Shown here: piece after piece, positions 1 to 8,265 of the stretch
Layout: each line of letters starts with the position of its first letter
How positions within the stretch are numbered: the stretch's first letter is position 1
DNA from: Paludibacteraceae bacterium
Lineage (GTDB): Bacteria; Bacteroidota; Bacteroidia; Bacteroidales; Paludibacteraceae
Direction: 5' to 3'
Assembly (NCBI GenBank): GCA_024399615.1
Contig: JAKSNQ010000015.1
Coordinates: 1-34,711 of the forward strand
DNA: 34,711 nucleotides
Translations under genes and position numbers: made by a program
The notes under the pieces: model-generated
The model's input: only the letters and a program-made list of their open reading frames with translations
Told to the model about the DNA's origin: nothing
Database searches by the model: none

Positions 1-54
1 AACCCGTACGTCAGTTTAGCAAACTGGTGGTTTCAGCCACTCACCCATCTCACC
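1..54 (-). tRNA. tRNA-Ser (anticodon GCT), 5' part, cut by the window edge
   Basis: Read on the minus strand, the segment begins GGTGAGATGG, followed by a D-arm with GAGTGGCTGAAACCAC and an anticodon loop TTGCTAA closed by a CAGT/ACTG stem. This places anticodon GCT at positions 18-20, so the tRNA reads AGC/AGU serine codons. The acceptor 5' strand GGTGAGA and the long D-region are typical of serine tRNAs. The variable arm, T-arm and 3' acceptor strand lie outside the window. The outermost anticodon-stem pair looks like a C-A mismatch. It is transcribed in the same direction as prfB, from its own promoter at 150-181. Confidence 0.88.
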
Positions 55-142
55 TTCACGAGAACGGCCGCTTGCGAAGCCCTATCAAATGATAGCTCGG
101 AAGTCGTTGGTGATTAACCAAACTTGACTGCTTTTCTCAAAA
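55..142 (-). other. 5' leader between promoter and tRNA-Ser
   Basis: About 88 nt separate the predicted transcription start (near 142) from the tRNA 5' end. Two perfect small hairpins sit here: CTATC-AAAT-GATAG at 82-95 and GCTT-GCG-AAGC at 70-80. They may be processed away by RNase P or other nucleases. No ORF or second tRNA is visible. Confidence 0.4.
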
Positions 143-149
143 GCGACTG

Positions 150-181
150 CAAAGGTACTACATTTTTTTGACATTACCAAA
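150..181 (-). promoter_or_regulatory. Bacteroidota-type promoter for tRNA-Ser
   Basis: On the minus strand, TTTG (178-181) and TACCTTTG (150-157) are separated by exactly 20 nt. This matches the known -33 TTTG / -7 TAnnTTTG consensus of the primary sigma factor in Bacteroidota. Transcription would start near 142 and run into tRNA-Ser. It lies downstream of the prfB stop, so it serves the tRNA rather than prfB. Confidence 0.8.
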
Positions 182-211
182 TTTTTTCGTACAAAAGTGC
201 GTTTTTCTTAT

Positions 212-232
212 AAAAAAGCAGCCAAGAGTGGC
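212..232 (-). terminator. Weak candidate terminator after prfB
   Basis: On the minus strand a short GCCA/TGGC stem (221-232) with a 4-nt loop is followed by TGC and a run of six T (212-217). It sits 13 bp after the prfB stop. The stem is only 4 bp, so termination here would be inefficient or the match may be chance. Confidence 0.3.
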
Positions 233-244
233 ATCATTGGTCCA

Positions 245-1351
245 TTAATCCGGGAATTCCATGAGGTATGCCTTGATAAATTCATCGATATCTCCATCCA
301 TCACAGCCCCCACGTTGGATGTTTGGTAGTTGGTTCGATGGTCTTTTACTCGTCGATCATCGAAAACGTATGAGCGTATCTGCGAACCCCATTCGATTTT
401 CTTCTTTCCCGCTTCTACTTTTGCCTGTGCCTGACGCCGCTTCTCCAATTCAAGCTCGTATAATTGTGAGCGTAAGTGACGCAATGCATTTTCTCGGTTT
501 TTCGGTTGGTCACGTGTCTCTGTATTTTCAATTACGATTTCATCTGCCAAACCCGTAAGTGGATTGGTAAATTTGTAGTGGAGACGTACGCCGGACTCTA
601 CTTTATTGACGTTCTGTCCACCTGCACCGGAAGAGCGGAATGTGTCCCAACTGAGATTAGCCGGATTGACTTCGATTTCGATGGTGTCATCGATGAGAGG
701 TACCACAAATACGCTGGAGAAACTGGTCATACGTTTACCTTGTGCATTGTATGGACTGACGCGAACGAGGCGATGTACACCATTTTCTGACTTAAGATAA
801 CCATATGCCATGTCGCCTTCTACCGTAAACGTTACGGTCTTGATTCCAGCCTCATCTCCTTCTTGCAGGTTGGTGATGGTCGTTTTGTAGCCATGTTTCT
901 CGCAATATCGTTGATACATACGCATGAGTTGTTCTGCCCAATCTTGTGCTTCGGTACCTCCGGCACCGGCTACAATCTTTAGTACTGCGGGCATTTGATC
1001 CTCCTCATGCGAAAGCATGTTCTTCATCTCGAGTGCTTCCACTTCGACCAGTGCTGTTCCGTAAGCTGCGTCCATATCCTCTTCGGTGCAAATTTCTTCG
1101 CGGTAGTATTCCAGCGATAGTTCCAGTTCTTCAACAGCTTTACGCACACCCTCGTAACCCTCAATCCATGATTTTATTTGCTTGACCTTACGCATCTGTG
1201 CTTCGGCAGCTTTGGCATCGTCCCAGAATCCGGGGGCTTGGGTATGCAGTTCTTCCTCCTCCAGTTGGATTCGTTTTTCATCTATCGCCAGATAGGCTTT
1301 CAGTTTCTCTGCGCGATCTTGTACGTCTTTTAGTTGTTCGATAGTTATCAT
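245..1351 (-). CDS. prfB: Peptide chain release factor 2 (RF2), without programmed frameshift
   Basis: RF2 recognises UGA and UAA stop codons on the ribosome and triggers peptide release. The 368-residue length fits the family. The peptidyl-hydrolysis GGQ motif is at residues 244-246 (SSGAGGQNVNK). The stop-codon recognition tripeptide, SPF in E. coli, reads SPY here (199-201), a variant I recall from Bacteroidota RF2. The gene is one continuous frame. At the place where many prfB genes carry the CTT-TGA-C frameshift site, codons 21-23 read CTG GCG ATA, giving Tyr-Leu-Ala-Ile instead of Tyr-Leu-Asp, so no +1 shift is needed. The ATG overlaps the stop of the upstream pectate lyase gene by 4 nt (ATGA), which suggests translational coupling. 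Confidence 0.97.
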   Translation of the reverse strand: MITIEQLKDVQDRAEKLKAYLAIDEKRIQLEEEELHTQAPGFWDDAKAAEAQMRKVKQIKSWIEGYEGVRKAVEELELSLEYYREEICTEEDMDAAYGTALVEVEALEMKNMLSHEEDQMPAVLKIVAGAGGTEAQDWAEQLMRMYQRYCEKHGYKTTITNLQEGDEAGIKTVTFTVEGDMAYGYLKSENGVHRLVRVSPYNAQGKRMTSFSSVFVVPLIDDTIEIEVNPANLSWDTFRSSGAGGQNVNKVESGVRLHYKFTNPLTGLADEIVIENTETRDQPKNRENALRHLRSQLYELELEKRRQAQAKVEAGKKKIEWGSQIRSYVFDDRRVKDHRTNYQTSNVGAVMDGDIDEFIKAYLMEFPD

Positions 1352-3537
1352 AATGCTAAATGTGTTATATTTCTTCCTAACAAATCATATAGTTGTCCGC
1401 AACGCTCGATGATGACCTGTTGCTTGAGCATGTATTTTCGAGTGTTTGGAACTATTTCGTTTGCCTCTATACTCGTTTGGTGTTCAGGCACTTCACAACC
1501 CAAAACATAATAGATGGCGTTCTCGATTAGTTGTAATCCATCTTGAGTGAGATAGGCCGTCGAGTATTCGCTGGTACCCAACATGACCATTGGAGCCTCA
1601 GAGCTTCCTGTTATAGCAACGGATGATGCCGTAGGCTGACCGACAGGGGATGCCAGATTGATAAATGTCGGCGCGCTACCATCCCATTGTGAGATTGCTG
1701 TCACCGCATTCTCGTTGCAACGCGTGAAGAGGTTTATCTGGTTGTTGGTCAACGTGATATGGCGAAAGAGTGGGTGATTGGTATCCGACACGCTGATACT
1801 CAAATCGCTGGTGTTGATGGCTGTTCCCCAACCCCATACGCTGGGCTTGAAAAGCCATGGTTTGAGTACAACCATAGGTTTAGCGTAGTTTTTCAACGCA
1901 GGAAAAGCGGCTGCTCCTGACGAGGGTTTAGGACCGATGACGATGGCATCATACTGCGAGAAGTCCTGACCTGCTACAGTCGCATTCACTATGTGAATCT
2001 GTATGTCCTCCGATTCGCGCAACCATGTAAGCATCAGGTTATCTTCGCTCGAATTTGGAACTGTGACAAAAGCCACCTGATAGCGTGCAGAGTCAATCGG
2101 CTCTTCTTCCGGTTCGGTAGGCGTGTTGCCCGGTTCGGCCGGGTGATACTCACCATCTTGCTCAAAGCACCCCATCTCAGGTGCTGCGTCGCAGTAGGCC
2201 AGTCCCACATTTACGCCGGCGTTAATCATACGACTGCCGGACGACAGGTGCAGCAGTGTCCCCGATGGATTCCATAACATCAACGAACCATCTGCAGCAC
2301 GTGGCGCCAAAATCTGTGTTGTGTCAAGTGACTGAAAATCAGTACCGGAACAGGATATTCCTGCTGTGTTCCATGAGTTATGATTATTTTGCATCACTAC
2401 CTGTGCTACCTGTGCATCGCCACTGTTTCCCTGATACGATACATTGTTTTGCAGGTAGAGAGTTCCGCCGTTCGTATTGAAGAATCCGAAGTTCTGTCCA
2501 TTTAGGTAACCGGTGTTGTTGTAGATGCGCATTACACCGTAGTTGTTGTTTTGATCAAATCCCTTCACCGTATTGGCTACGGATAAACAATGGTGCAGCA
2601 GTACGTCGTTGTTCGTGTAATTACCGCCTATTTTGAAGCCGTTACCATTGCCGAAATTGTAGAAGTGCTCTAGGTCAAAGGTCATGTATAGTGTGCGACG
2701 ATTGTTATTTTTCTTATCCACATCGTAACTGATTTCTTTACCCGAAACGAATTGATCAAAAAAGTTCTTGTCGGTTTGATAACGAGCATGATTGCGCATG
2801 TCGTAGGTGGCCGGCCCATTGTGATAGCAGACGCAGTTCTCGATTACCATCTCTCCGCCATTGGTGACACGCTGATAAAAATCCCATCCATCGTCCGAGT
2901 TGTTCCATGCTCGACAGCCGATATATGTGTTTGGGGCCCCAGTGAACTGCTTGTCGGCAAAACCATCAGCGTTACCACCATAGTCGGCCCCCGTGAAGGT
3001 GAGGTCGGTACCATCGGTGTTTCCGTAGTCGAAATTGTCGTGACTATCGCAGTTGAGAATGGTGTTGTTGCCTCCATTTTTCATCTGACAACCTGTATCG
3101 GCTGAACCATAGATATCGAGTTGTTCAAATAGGCAATACGATCCCTCGTTGTATAGGTTATTCTTGCCCGAATAGCGTAGCGCAAAGCGATGCAGATGCA
3201 CATATTGGCAGTTCTTATCCAGCTGCAACCCGCGTGTGCCATAACTGACGTTGCGGAAGTCCAATATGGCATATTCCCCGGGGAATGAACCGATATAGAT
3301 GCGGCTGTTTGGAGTTCCGGCTTTACCATTGATAGCGGTCTTGGGCAGGTCGTATTGTCCGCCTAATAAATAGAGCGTATCACCCGGTTGACTGATCAAA
3401 TTGATGCCATCTCTGAGTGAGCATGGCGAGTTATAGGTTAAGCCGTTTCCGTTTCCCGTAGGAGATGCGAAATAGGTCGTTGCGGCCGCGCTTAGTGCTA
3501 TTAACCACGAAATGAGTATGGATAGTAATTTTTTCAT
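1348..3537 (-). CDS. Secreted PL9-family pectate lyase with C-terminal amidotransferase-like domain and sorting tail
   Basis: Predicted extracellular polygalacturonate lyase of 729 residues. A Sec signal peptide covers about residues 1-19 (cleavage near SAAA-TTYF). A right-handed beta-helix follows (about 20-460). Its calcium ligands would be Asp191, Asp215, Asp216 and Asp219, and the spacing (24, 1, 3) equals that of Asp209/233/234/237 in Dickeya Pel9A. The catalytic base is probably Lys302 in GNGNGFKIGG. About 47 extra residues lie between the last Asp and this Lys compared with Pel9A. After a Pro/Glu-rich linker (465-482), residues 485-690 look like a Rossmann or class-I glutamine-amidotransferase-like domain without an obvious catalytic Cys; this part is inference. 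The last about 27 residues match the tail of the CotH-phosphatase protein at 5611-8202. It lies 9 bp after the desulfidase gene and overlaps prfB by 4 nt. Confidence 0.88.
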   Translation of the reverse strand: MKKLLSILISWLIALSAAATTYFASPTGNGNGLTYNSPCSLRDGINLISQPGDTLYLLGGQYDLPKTAINGKAGTPNSRIYIGSFPGEYAILDFRNVSYGTRGLQLDKNCQYVHLHRFALRYSGKNNLYNEGSYCLFEQLDIYGSADTGCQMKNGGNNTILNCDSHDNFDYGNTDGTDLTFTGADYGGNADGFADKQFTGAPNTYIGCRAWNNSDDGWDFYQRVTNGGEMVIENCVCYHNGPATYDMRNHARYQTDKNFFDQFVSGKEISYDVDKKNNNRRTLYMTFDLEHFYNFGNGNGFKIGGNYTNNDVLLHHCLSVANTVKGFDQNNNYGVMRIYNNTGYLNGQNFGFFNTNGGTLYLQNNVSYQGNSGDAQVAQVVMQNNHNSWNTAGISCSGTDFQSLDTTQILAPRAADGSLMLWNPSGTLLHLSSGSRMINAGVNVGLAYCDAAPEMGCFEQDGEYHPAEPGNTPTEPEEEPIDSARYQVAFVTVPNSSEDNLMLTWLRESEDIQIHIVNATVAGQDFSQYDAIVIGPKPSSGAAAFPALKNYAKPMVVLKPWLFKPSVWGWGTAINTSDLSISVSDTNHPLFRHITLTNNQINLFTRCNENAVTAISQWDGSAPTFINLASPVGQPTASSVAITGSSEAPMVMLGTSEYSTAYLTQDGLQLIENAIYYVLGCEVPEHQTSIEANEIVPNTRKYMLKQQVIIERCGQLYDLLGRNITHLAL

Positions 3538-3546
3538 ATGTGTGAT

Positions 3547-4860
3547 TTATTGCTTGTTTGCCATAATTTGTACGATGAGGTCATCTGTCTCCTGCATGCC
3601 CTGGTGACCTATCTGTGTAAGGTTGTGGATGGTACGATCGATATCTTCCTCCACAATTCCTTCATCGGCTTGCGCATACGAGTGCTGTATGGCCAACGAT
3701 GCTGATAGCACAGCTGTTGCCACGCCCGACGTCACCTTTAGCGAACAGCCAGGCTTAGCTCCATCGCATATCATGCCCGATATGTTGGCAATCATGTTCT
3801 TGATGGCATATGTTAGTTCGTCGTAACCGCCACCCATCAGATAGGTGATACCTACGGCAGAACCGGTCGATGCTACCACGCATCCGCATAGTGCGGAGAG
3901 ACGCCCCAAAGACTGTTTGATGTATATCTCGGTGAGGTTTGATAAAGTAAGTGCGCGCAGCACTTGTTCCTCGTCACAGTTATGCTCGAGGGCATAGAGG
4001 TAGACGGGCACCGAGCAGGATATTCCCTGATTGCCCGATCCAGAATTGGACATGACCGTCACCATTGCACCTGACATACGTGCATCGCACGCACCAGATG
4101 TGTAGGCCAATATCTTGGTAAAGAGTGTGTTCCCAAACACAGTATCCATTTTTCCCGAGTGCAGCATTCTACCCAAACCATGTCCATAACTGCCCATGAA
4201 TGACCGTTCGGCTGCTGCCATGTTCATCTTCGCACCATCCATCAGAAAACGAACCTCATCCGCTTCAATATTCATCGCAAAATCATACACTTCGTTCAGC
4301 GACGAGATGGAGTAAAGGTCTTGTTCCATATACTCGGTCTGCGTCTGTTGCTGTCCATATGCTGATTTGGTCTCTGCCGTAGTCGCTTCATCTGTATCTT
4401 CCACAAAATGTGTATGTTCGCCTTGGATAGTGGCGCTGGCAGTCATACCTTGAGCTACTACCACGGCATGAATATAAAGGACATCCGGTGCGTTGTTGTC
4501 CACATGGATATGGGGTAATATCCGGAGCATATAAGCTTTTGCCTGCTCCACTGCTTCAGCATTTGTGTCGCGCAATAAATCCAATTTCAATTCACTTCGA
4601 CCTATGACTGCACCCAGCGCGATAGCTATGGGAAGTCCTGTCATTCCTGTGCCCGGTATACCCACTGCAAAAGCATTCTTATAGATGTTGCGGCTTAAGT
4701 CTACATGGATGCTGTCGGGTAGCGCATGAGAATCACCGATGGTCTGACGAAGGCGTTCGCAGGCTTTGGCTACACATAGTGATACCGCTACCGGTTCGGT
4801 ACAACCGGTGGCCGGAATGACTTCGTGATGAAGCAGGTTGAGTAGTTTGTTTTTATTCAT
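3547..4860 (-). CDS. L-cysteine desulfidase / UPF0597-family protein (CyuA-like)
   Basis: A 437-residue cytoplasmic protein of the UPF0597 / serine dehydratase alpha-like family. Characterised relatives (archaeal L-cysteine desulfidase, enterobacterial CyuA) use an oxygen-sensitive [4Fe-4S] cluster to split L-cysteine into pyruvate, ammonia and sulfide. Family signatures are clear: ATGCTEPVAV at the N-terminus (Cys20), SGNQGISCSVPV in the middle, then ALCGCVVASTGSAVGITYLMGGG and MICDGAKPGCSLKVTSG toward the C-terminus. These conserved cysteines are the likely cluster ligands. No serine dehydratase beta subunit or cysteine transporter is adjacent. It starts 7 bp after the GT2 gene stop and is followed at 9 bp by the pectate lyase, so it is probably co-transcribed without an obvious pathway link. 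Whether it acts on cysteine or another beta-substituted amino acid cannot be read from the sequence. Confidence 0.88.
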   Translation of the reverse strand: MNKNKLLNLLHHEVIPATGCTEPVAVSLCVAKACERLRQTIGDSHALPDSIHVDLSRNIYKNAFAVGIPGTGMTGLPIAIALGAVIGRSELKLDLLRDTNAEAVEQAKAYMLRILPHIHVDNNAPDVLYIHAVVVAQGMTASATIQGEHTHFVEDTDEATTAETKSAYGQQQTQTEYMEQDLYSISSLNEVYDFAMNIEADEVRFLMDGAKMNMAAAERSFMGSYGHGLGRMLHSGKMDTVFGNTLFTKILAYTSGACDARMSGAMVTVMSNSGSGNQGISCSVPVYLYALEHNCDEEQVLRALTLSNLTEIYIKQSLGRLSALCGCVVASTGSAVGITYLMGGGYDELTYAIKNMIANISGMICDGAKPGCSLKVTSGVATAVLSASLAIQHSYAQADEGIVEEDIDRTIHNLTQIGHQGMQETDDLIVQIMANKQ

Positions 4861-4867
4861 ATTTGTC

Positions 4868-5584
4868 TTAGTGCTTATTCAAAATGAAGTGCATGAATAG
4901 TCTTGCTCGAGTCCAACATGCTACCCAGCGTCTGGGACCTTTGTAACTCATCTCTCGGAGCATTAGCAGGGCTTTTTGGGCGTCCCGTTGATGTAGTGTT
5001 GAGGTGGTGGACTGGGGGTTGATGATATAATTATAACCTGTGTTGGCAAGGATGCGATAAGTGGGTTTCTGCTGCCATAATCGTACCGAGAAAATCACGT
5101 CCTCATAGTACATCCCTTCCGTGAAACGCAATCCATTGTCAAACAGATGTCGCCGGTATAGGCGCATGCAGGCCGATGTCTGGTTGTAGAAGTGTGTTGG
5201 TTGTTGGGTTTCTTTCACCTTGCCATCGGGTTGAACTCTCCGATATCCTGTTTGAACTACATCAACGCCAACTATGGCATCCATCATTTGTGACAAATAG
5301 TCGGCATCTACGTAATCGTCGGCATCGATAAATAGCACATAATCCCCCTGAGCTTGCGATATACCTGCGTTTCGGGCGGCAGCCTGACCACGATTGGTTT
5401 GATGTAACGTATGGAATCGGTTGTCGGCCTTAGCATACTCCTCTGCTATCTGCGCACTTCCATCGCTGCTACCGTCATCTATCAATACACCCTCCCATTC
5501 CGTATAAGTTTGTGCCTTAACGGAATCCAAACATCGCCTCAAATAGGGGGCTGCATTGTATATGGGTATGATGACTGATATCAT
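4868..5584 (-). CDS. GT2-family glycosyltransferase
   Basis: A small 238-residue GT-A glycosyltransferase, probably cytoplasmic, transferring a sugar from an activated nucleotide donor. The N-terminus MISVIIPIYNAAPYLRRCLDS is the classic family-2 opening. DDGSSDGS (residues 36-43) forms the nucleotide-binding loop. FIDADDYVD contains the metal-binding DxD-type motif (87-90). TNRGQAAARNAGI (63-75) is also typical. The C-terminus (KGPRRWVACWTRARLFMHFILNKH) is basic and amphipathic and may touch the membrane. It lies 26 bp after the CotH-phosphatase gene and 7 bp before the desulfidase gene. Acceptor and donor are unknown; capsule, exopolysaccharide or protein glycosylation are all possible. Confidence 0.9.
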   Translation of the reverse strand: MISVIIPIYNAAPYLRRCLDSVKAQTYTEWEGVLIDDGSSDGSAQIAEEYAKADNRFHTLHQTNRGQAAARNAGISQAQGDYVLFIDADDYVDADYLSQMMDAIVGVDVVQTGYRRVQPDGKVKETQQPTHFYNQTSACMRLYRRHLFDNGLRFTEGMYYEDVIFSVRLWQQKPTYRILANTGYNYIINPQSTTSTLHQRDAQKALLMLREMSYKGPRRWVACWTRARLFMHFILNKH

Positions 5585-5610
5585 TGATAATCAATATATT
5601 TATCGTGTTG

Positions 5611-8202
5611 TTATTTACTGTTGATTCCAAGTATGGAGTAGCGTTGTCCATTGCGCTCGATGAACATTTGTCCGTTCCGTATCACCTTGCTCGTCGTAAT
5701 CTTGGTCTTATCTGATAGAGCCTCTTGAGTTGTAGGAGTATTGGTTTCATTGAGTCGTGCGACGAAAGCATTGATTTCTTCGTGCGTGAGAGTGCTGCTC
5801 GAAACGATATAGTCGGTCATGGCCCCTTGCAGGTCGCCAATGTTATCAGGGGCTTCACCCAACATCTGTGTCAGCGTGTAACGAATGAGACCGCGGTGGC
5901 GATACAACTGATAGCGCATGAGCGAAGTGGCTTCATAGTCCTGCGCTATTTCCTCCCACGATGCACCACACAAGGCTGCTATTACAGCCGAAAATGATCC
6001 AGTACGATCTGCTCCCAGTGAACAATGTATTTGAAATGGAACGTCGTGACTTGGGTCGCATACGAATCGGATAATTTCTTCCATCCAGTCCCCATAGTGA
6101 CCATGATCTAAGAACCATAGTGTGTTCTGATAATTAGGGAAATAGTCCAATGATTGACCTACGATTAAGATATGCTCATCGTCGATAATCGTCTGGTAAT
6201 AATCCGGTATCTGCACCACGAAAGTGGAGTCTCCGCAAGGCAAAACAACACCGTTGGCGTTCGGCTGATAACCACTTAGGCATATCGCAGATGAAATGCC
6301 GACACGTTCGGCACATCGAGTCACGTACTGAACACGAGCCGCAGCCGTTTCGTCTCGTGTGATGGGGTAGTATGGATGAAAACTGCGGTACAGGTGTTGC
6401 GTGCCCGGTACGCGGCGGAAATTGGCAAAACGCATCTGTGCTTCCTCGTCGCCCTCCAATTGCCAGTCTGCCAGTCCTGCATACTCCCATCGGCGTTCAA
6501 TACGTTGTCCCAGTTCGTTGATATCGTCGCCTGGACGCATCAGCATCAGGCCACCATCGGTTAGGTTCAGACGTGAATCGACTAACGAATCGATGGGGAA
6601 CGGGTCGATGGTGGGTGGGTCTGAATAGAAAACGCGGAAATAGACATTGGGTTGACCATCATCAGATGGACGCTCCAACTTCAAAAAAGAGAGAGTCGTG
6701 TAGAAGCAACTATCTGACGAGTAATAGGACATCCGATAATCCTCTACGGGCGCCATCCATGCTGTTATTGAACCATAGGCATATACGCGACGAATGAGCG
6801 AGTCACGGATTAAATCAAACCGGTCTGGACTGAAAATCAGTGTGATAGTGCTGTCTTCTCGGTTCATGCGCTGGCATCGCGCTTTCTCCTCCGGTGTGAA
6901 GTATTCGGCCGTGGTTGTTATTCCTTCTACAGGATAAGTCAAAGGTGTGTAGTGGTATACGCTATCCAGAAAAGCAATTCGTTTGACCAGCCAATTGTGG
7001 ATGTATGCTCGTTCAGAAGGAATGTCCAGAGCAACGTCCACACCGTCCCATATCTCTTGTTCCACACGATCCATGCCCGTGGTCTCAAACAGGTTGAAAT
7101 AGTTGCCTACGATACTATCCAGATGCTGTACGGTAAAAATATGTTGGCGCAGGTATGCATAGCGGCTGTTGAGTGAGTCGCAGAAGGCGTTGTTGCGCAT
7201 AAACTTACTCACCATTCGCTCGCTAAACTCATAGTTGGTTGTTTCCTCTTTGCCGTTATACTGACGGCCCCAAGAGTGATCGAGGTCCCAAAGGGTAATC
7301 AGCGCCTTGTTTGACAAGGTATGATCATAGTAGGACCAAAAGAAATTCTTGCCCGTGTTATCACGTGCGGACAACATGTTGACGAATAGCACATAATCGA
7401 TATACACCGGCATGTCGATGTAGTCGTTGATGGTTGGGAATAGGTTATTGTACGAATTGGTTCGAAAGAACTCCATGAATTGCAATAGTGGTTGCCATGT
7501 GATGGAGTCACCCTCATCTAATTCGGGGTAACTGACTTCCAGTCCGCTCCAGCTTATCATTGTATCGGTCGGGAACGGTCGAATATAGTATGTGAAAGGA
7601 TAGACTGCTTCCCATGTGTCGGACTTGTAGAGCAAGCCTCTGATGCCACCCTTCTTGGCATTGTATTTCTTCAGTTTTAACTGTTTGCGGTCAATTCGCT
7701 CAGAGAGATGATAGATACCCATATGGCGGTCGTTGATGTATACGTCCACCATCTGACCATGATACCCATTTACGCAATTAGGCTCCAATTCCTGATACCA
7801 GGGCTTACGTGACATTTCCAGCCACAAGTCCATCGCGGCGCGGTTACGCATGCGGGCTTTGTCGCGTGCCATAGCATCCAGCACCCAATAGTTATCTTTG
7901 CGCATGCCCAAAATGGTGGTATCCAGTTTGTTGCCCTGCGAATCGATGAGTTTGATTCCCAGCGTCGGTTTTTCGCAATATAGCGATGTGCCGCCACGAC
8001 GACGTATCTGTATCTGATAATGCATGGTGTCTGGCGTGGCAATCGTCAGTTGGCCGGGGAAAAAGGTTTCATGGCTGAGGGTGTCGTATTCGATACGGAG
8101 TATAGGTAATTGGACAGGCTCGGTTTGTGCACATAGCCATGCGAATGACTGTAGAGTCATCAGCATCAAAATCATTAGTATGTGCTTTGTTATTGTTTGC
8201 AT
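5611..8202 (-). CDS. Secreted CotH-like kinase fused to a CX5R tyrosine phosphatase, with sorting tail
   Basis: An 863-residue exported protein that appears to join opposing activities. A signal peptide spans about 1-25 (cleavage near LCA-QTEP; not a lipobox). Residues about 35-415 are a CotH-family atypical protein kinase, with a lysine strand near 79-86 (PTLGIKLI), the RKDNYWVLDAMARDKARMRN block (101-120), VDVYINDRHMGIYHLSERI (152-170), and the metal-binding WDLDHSWGR (305-313; Asp306, Asp308). Residues about 455-540 look like an E-set/Ig-like beta domain (VYAYGSITAW). Residues about 590-800 resemble Y_phosphatase2/3 enzymes: LYRSFHP (604-610), and a P-loop HCSLGADRTGS with Cys727 and Arg733 (CX5R). 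The tail at 838-863 matches that of the pectate lyase at 1348. Flanked by two glycosyltransferase genes, it probably acts at the cell surface or outside the cell. Activity and substrates are inference. Confidence 0.85.
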   Translation of the reverse strand: MQTITKHILMILMLMTLQSFAWLCAQTEPVQLPILRIEYDTLSHETFFPGQLTIATPDTMHYQIQIRRRGGTSLYCEKPTLGIKLIDSQGNKLDTTILGMRKDNYWVLDAMARDKARMRNRAAMDLWLEMSRKPWYQELEPNCVNGYHGQMVDVYINDRHMGIYHLSERIDRKQLKLKKYNAKKGGIRGLLYKSDTWEAVYPFTYYIRPFPTDTMISWSGLEVSYPELDEGDSITWQPLLQFMEFFRTNSYNNLFPTINDYIDMPVYIDYVLFVNMLSARDNTGKNFFWSYYDHTLSNKALITLWDLDHSWGRQYNGKEETTNYEFSERMVSKFMRNNAFCDSLNSRYAYLRQHIFTVQHLDSIVGNYFNLFETTGMDRVEQEIWDGVDVALDIPSERAYIHNWLVKRIAFLDSVYHYTPLTYPVEGITTTAEYFTPEEKARCQRMNREDSTITLIFSPDRFDLIRDSLIRRVYAYGSITAWMAPVEDYRMSYYSSDSCFYTTLSFLKLERPSDDGQPNVYFRVFYSDPPTIDPFPIDSLVDSRLNLTDGGLMLMRPGDDINELGQRIERRWEYAGLADWQLEGDEEAQMRFANFRRVPGTQHLYRSFHPYYPITRDETAAARVQYVTRCAERVGISSAICLSGYQPNANGVVLPCGDSTFVVQIPDYYQTIIDDEHILIVGQSLDYFPNYQNTLWFLDHGHYGDWMEEIIRFVCDPSHDVPFQIHCSLGADRTGSFSAVIAALCGASWEEIAQDYEATSLMRYQLYRHRGLIRYTLTQMLGEAPDNIGDLQGAMTDYIVSSSTLTHEEINAFVARLNETNTPTTQEALSDKTKITTSKVIRNGQMFIERNGQRYSILGINSK

Positions 8203-8265
8203 GTCCTGTGTAAAAAATACGTACGTTAAAAATTGTTAATTGACGATAGGAGAAAGTGCGTTTGA

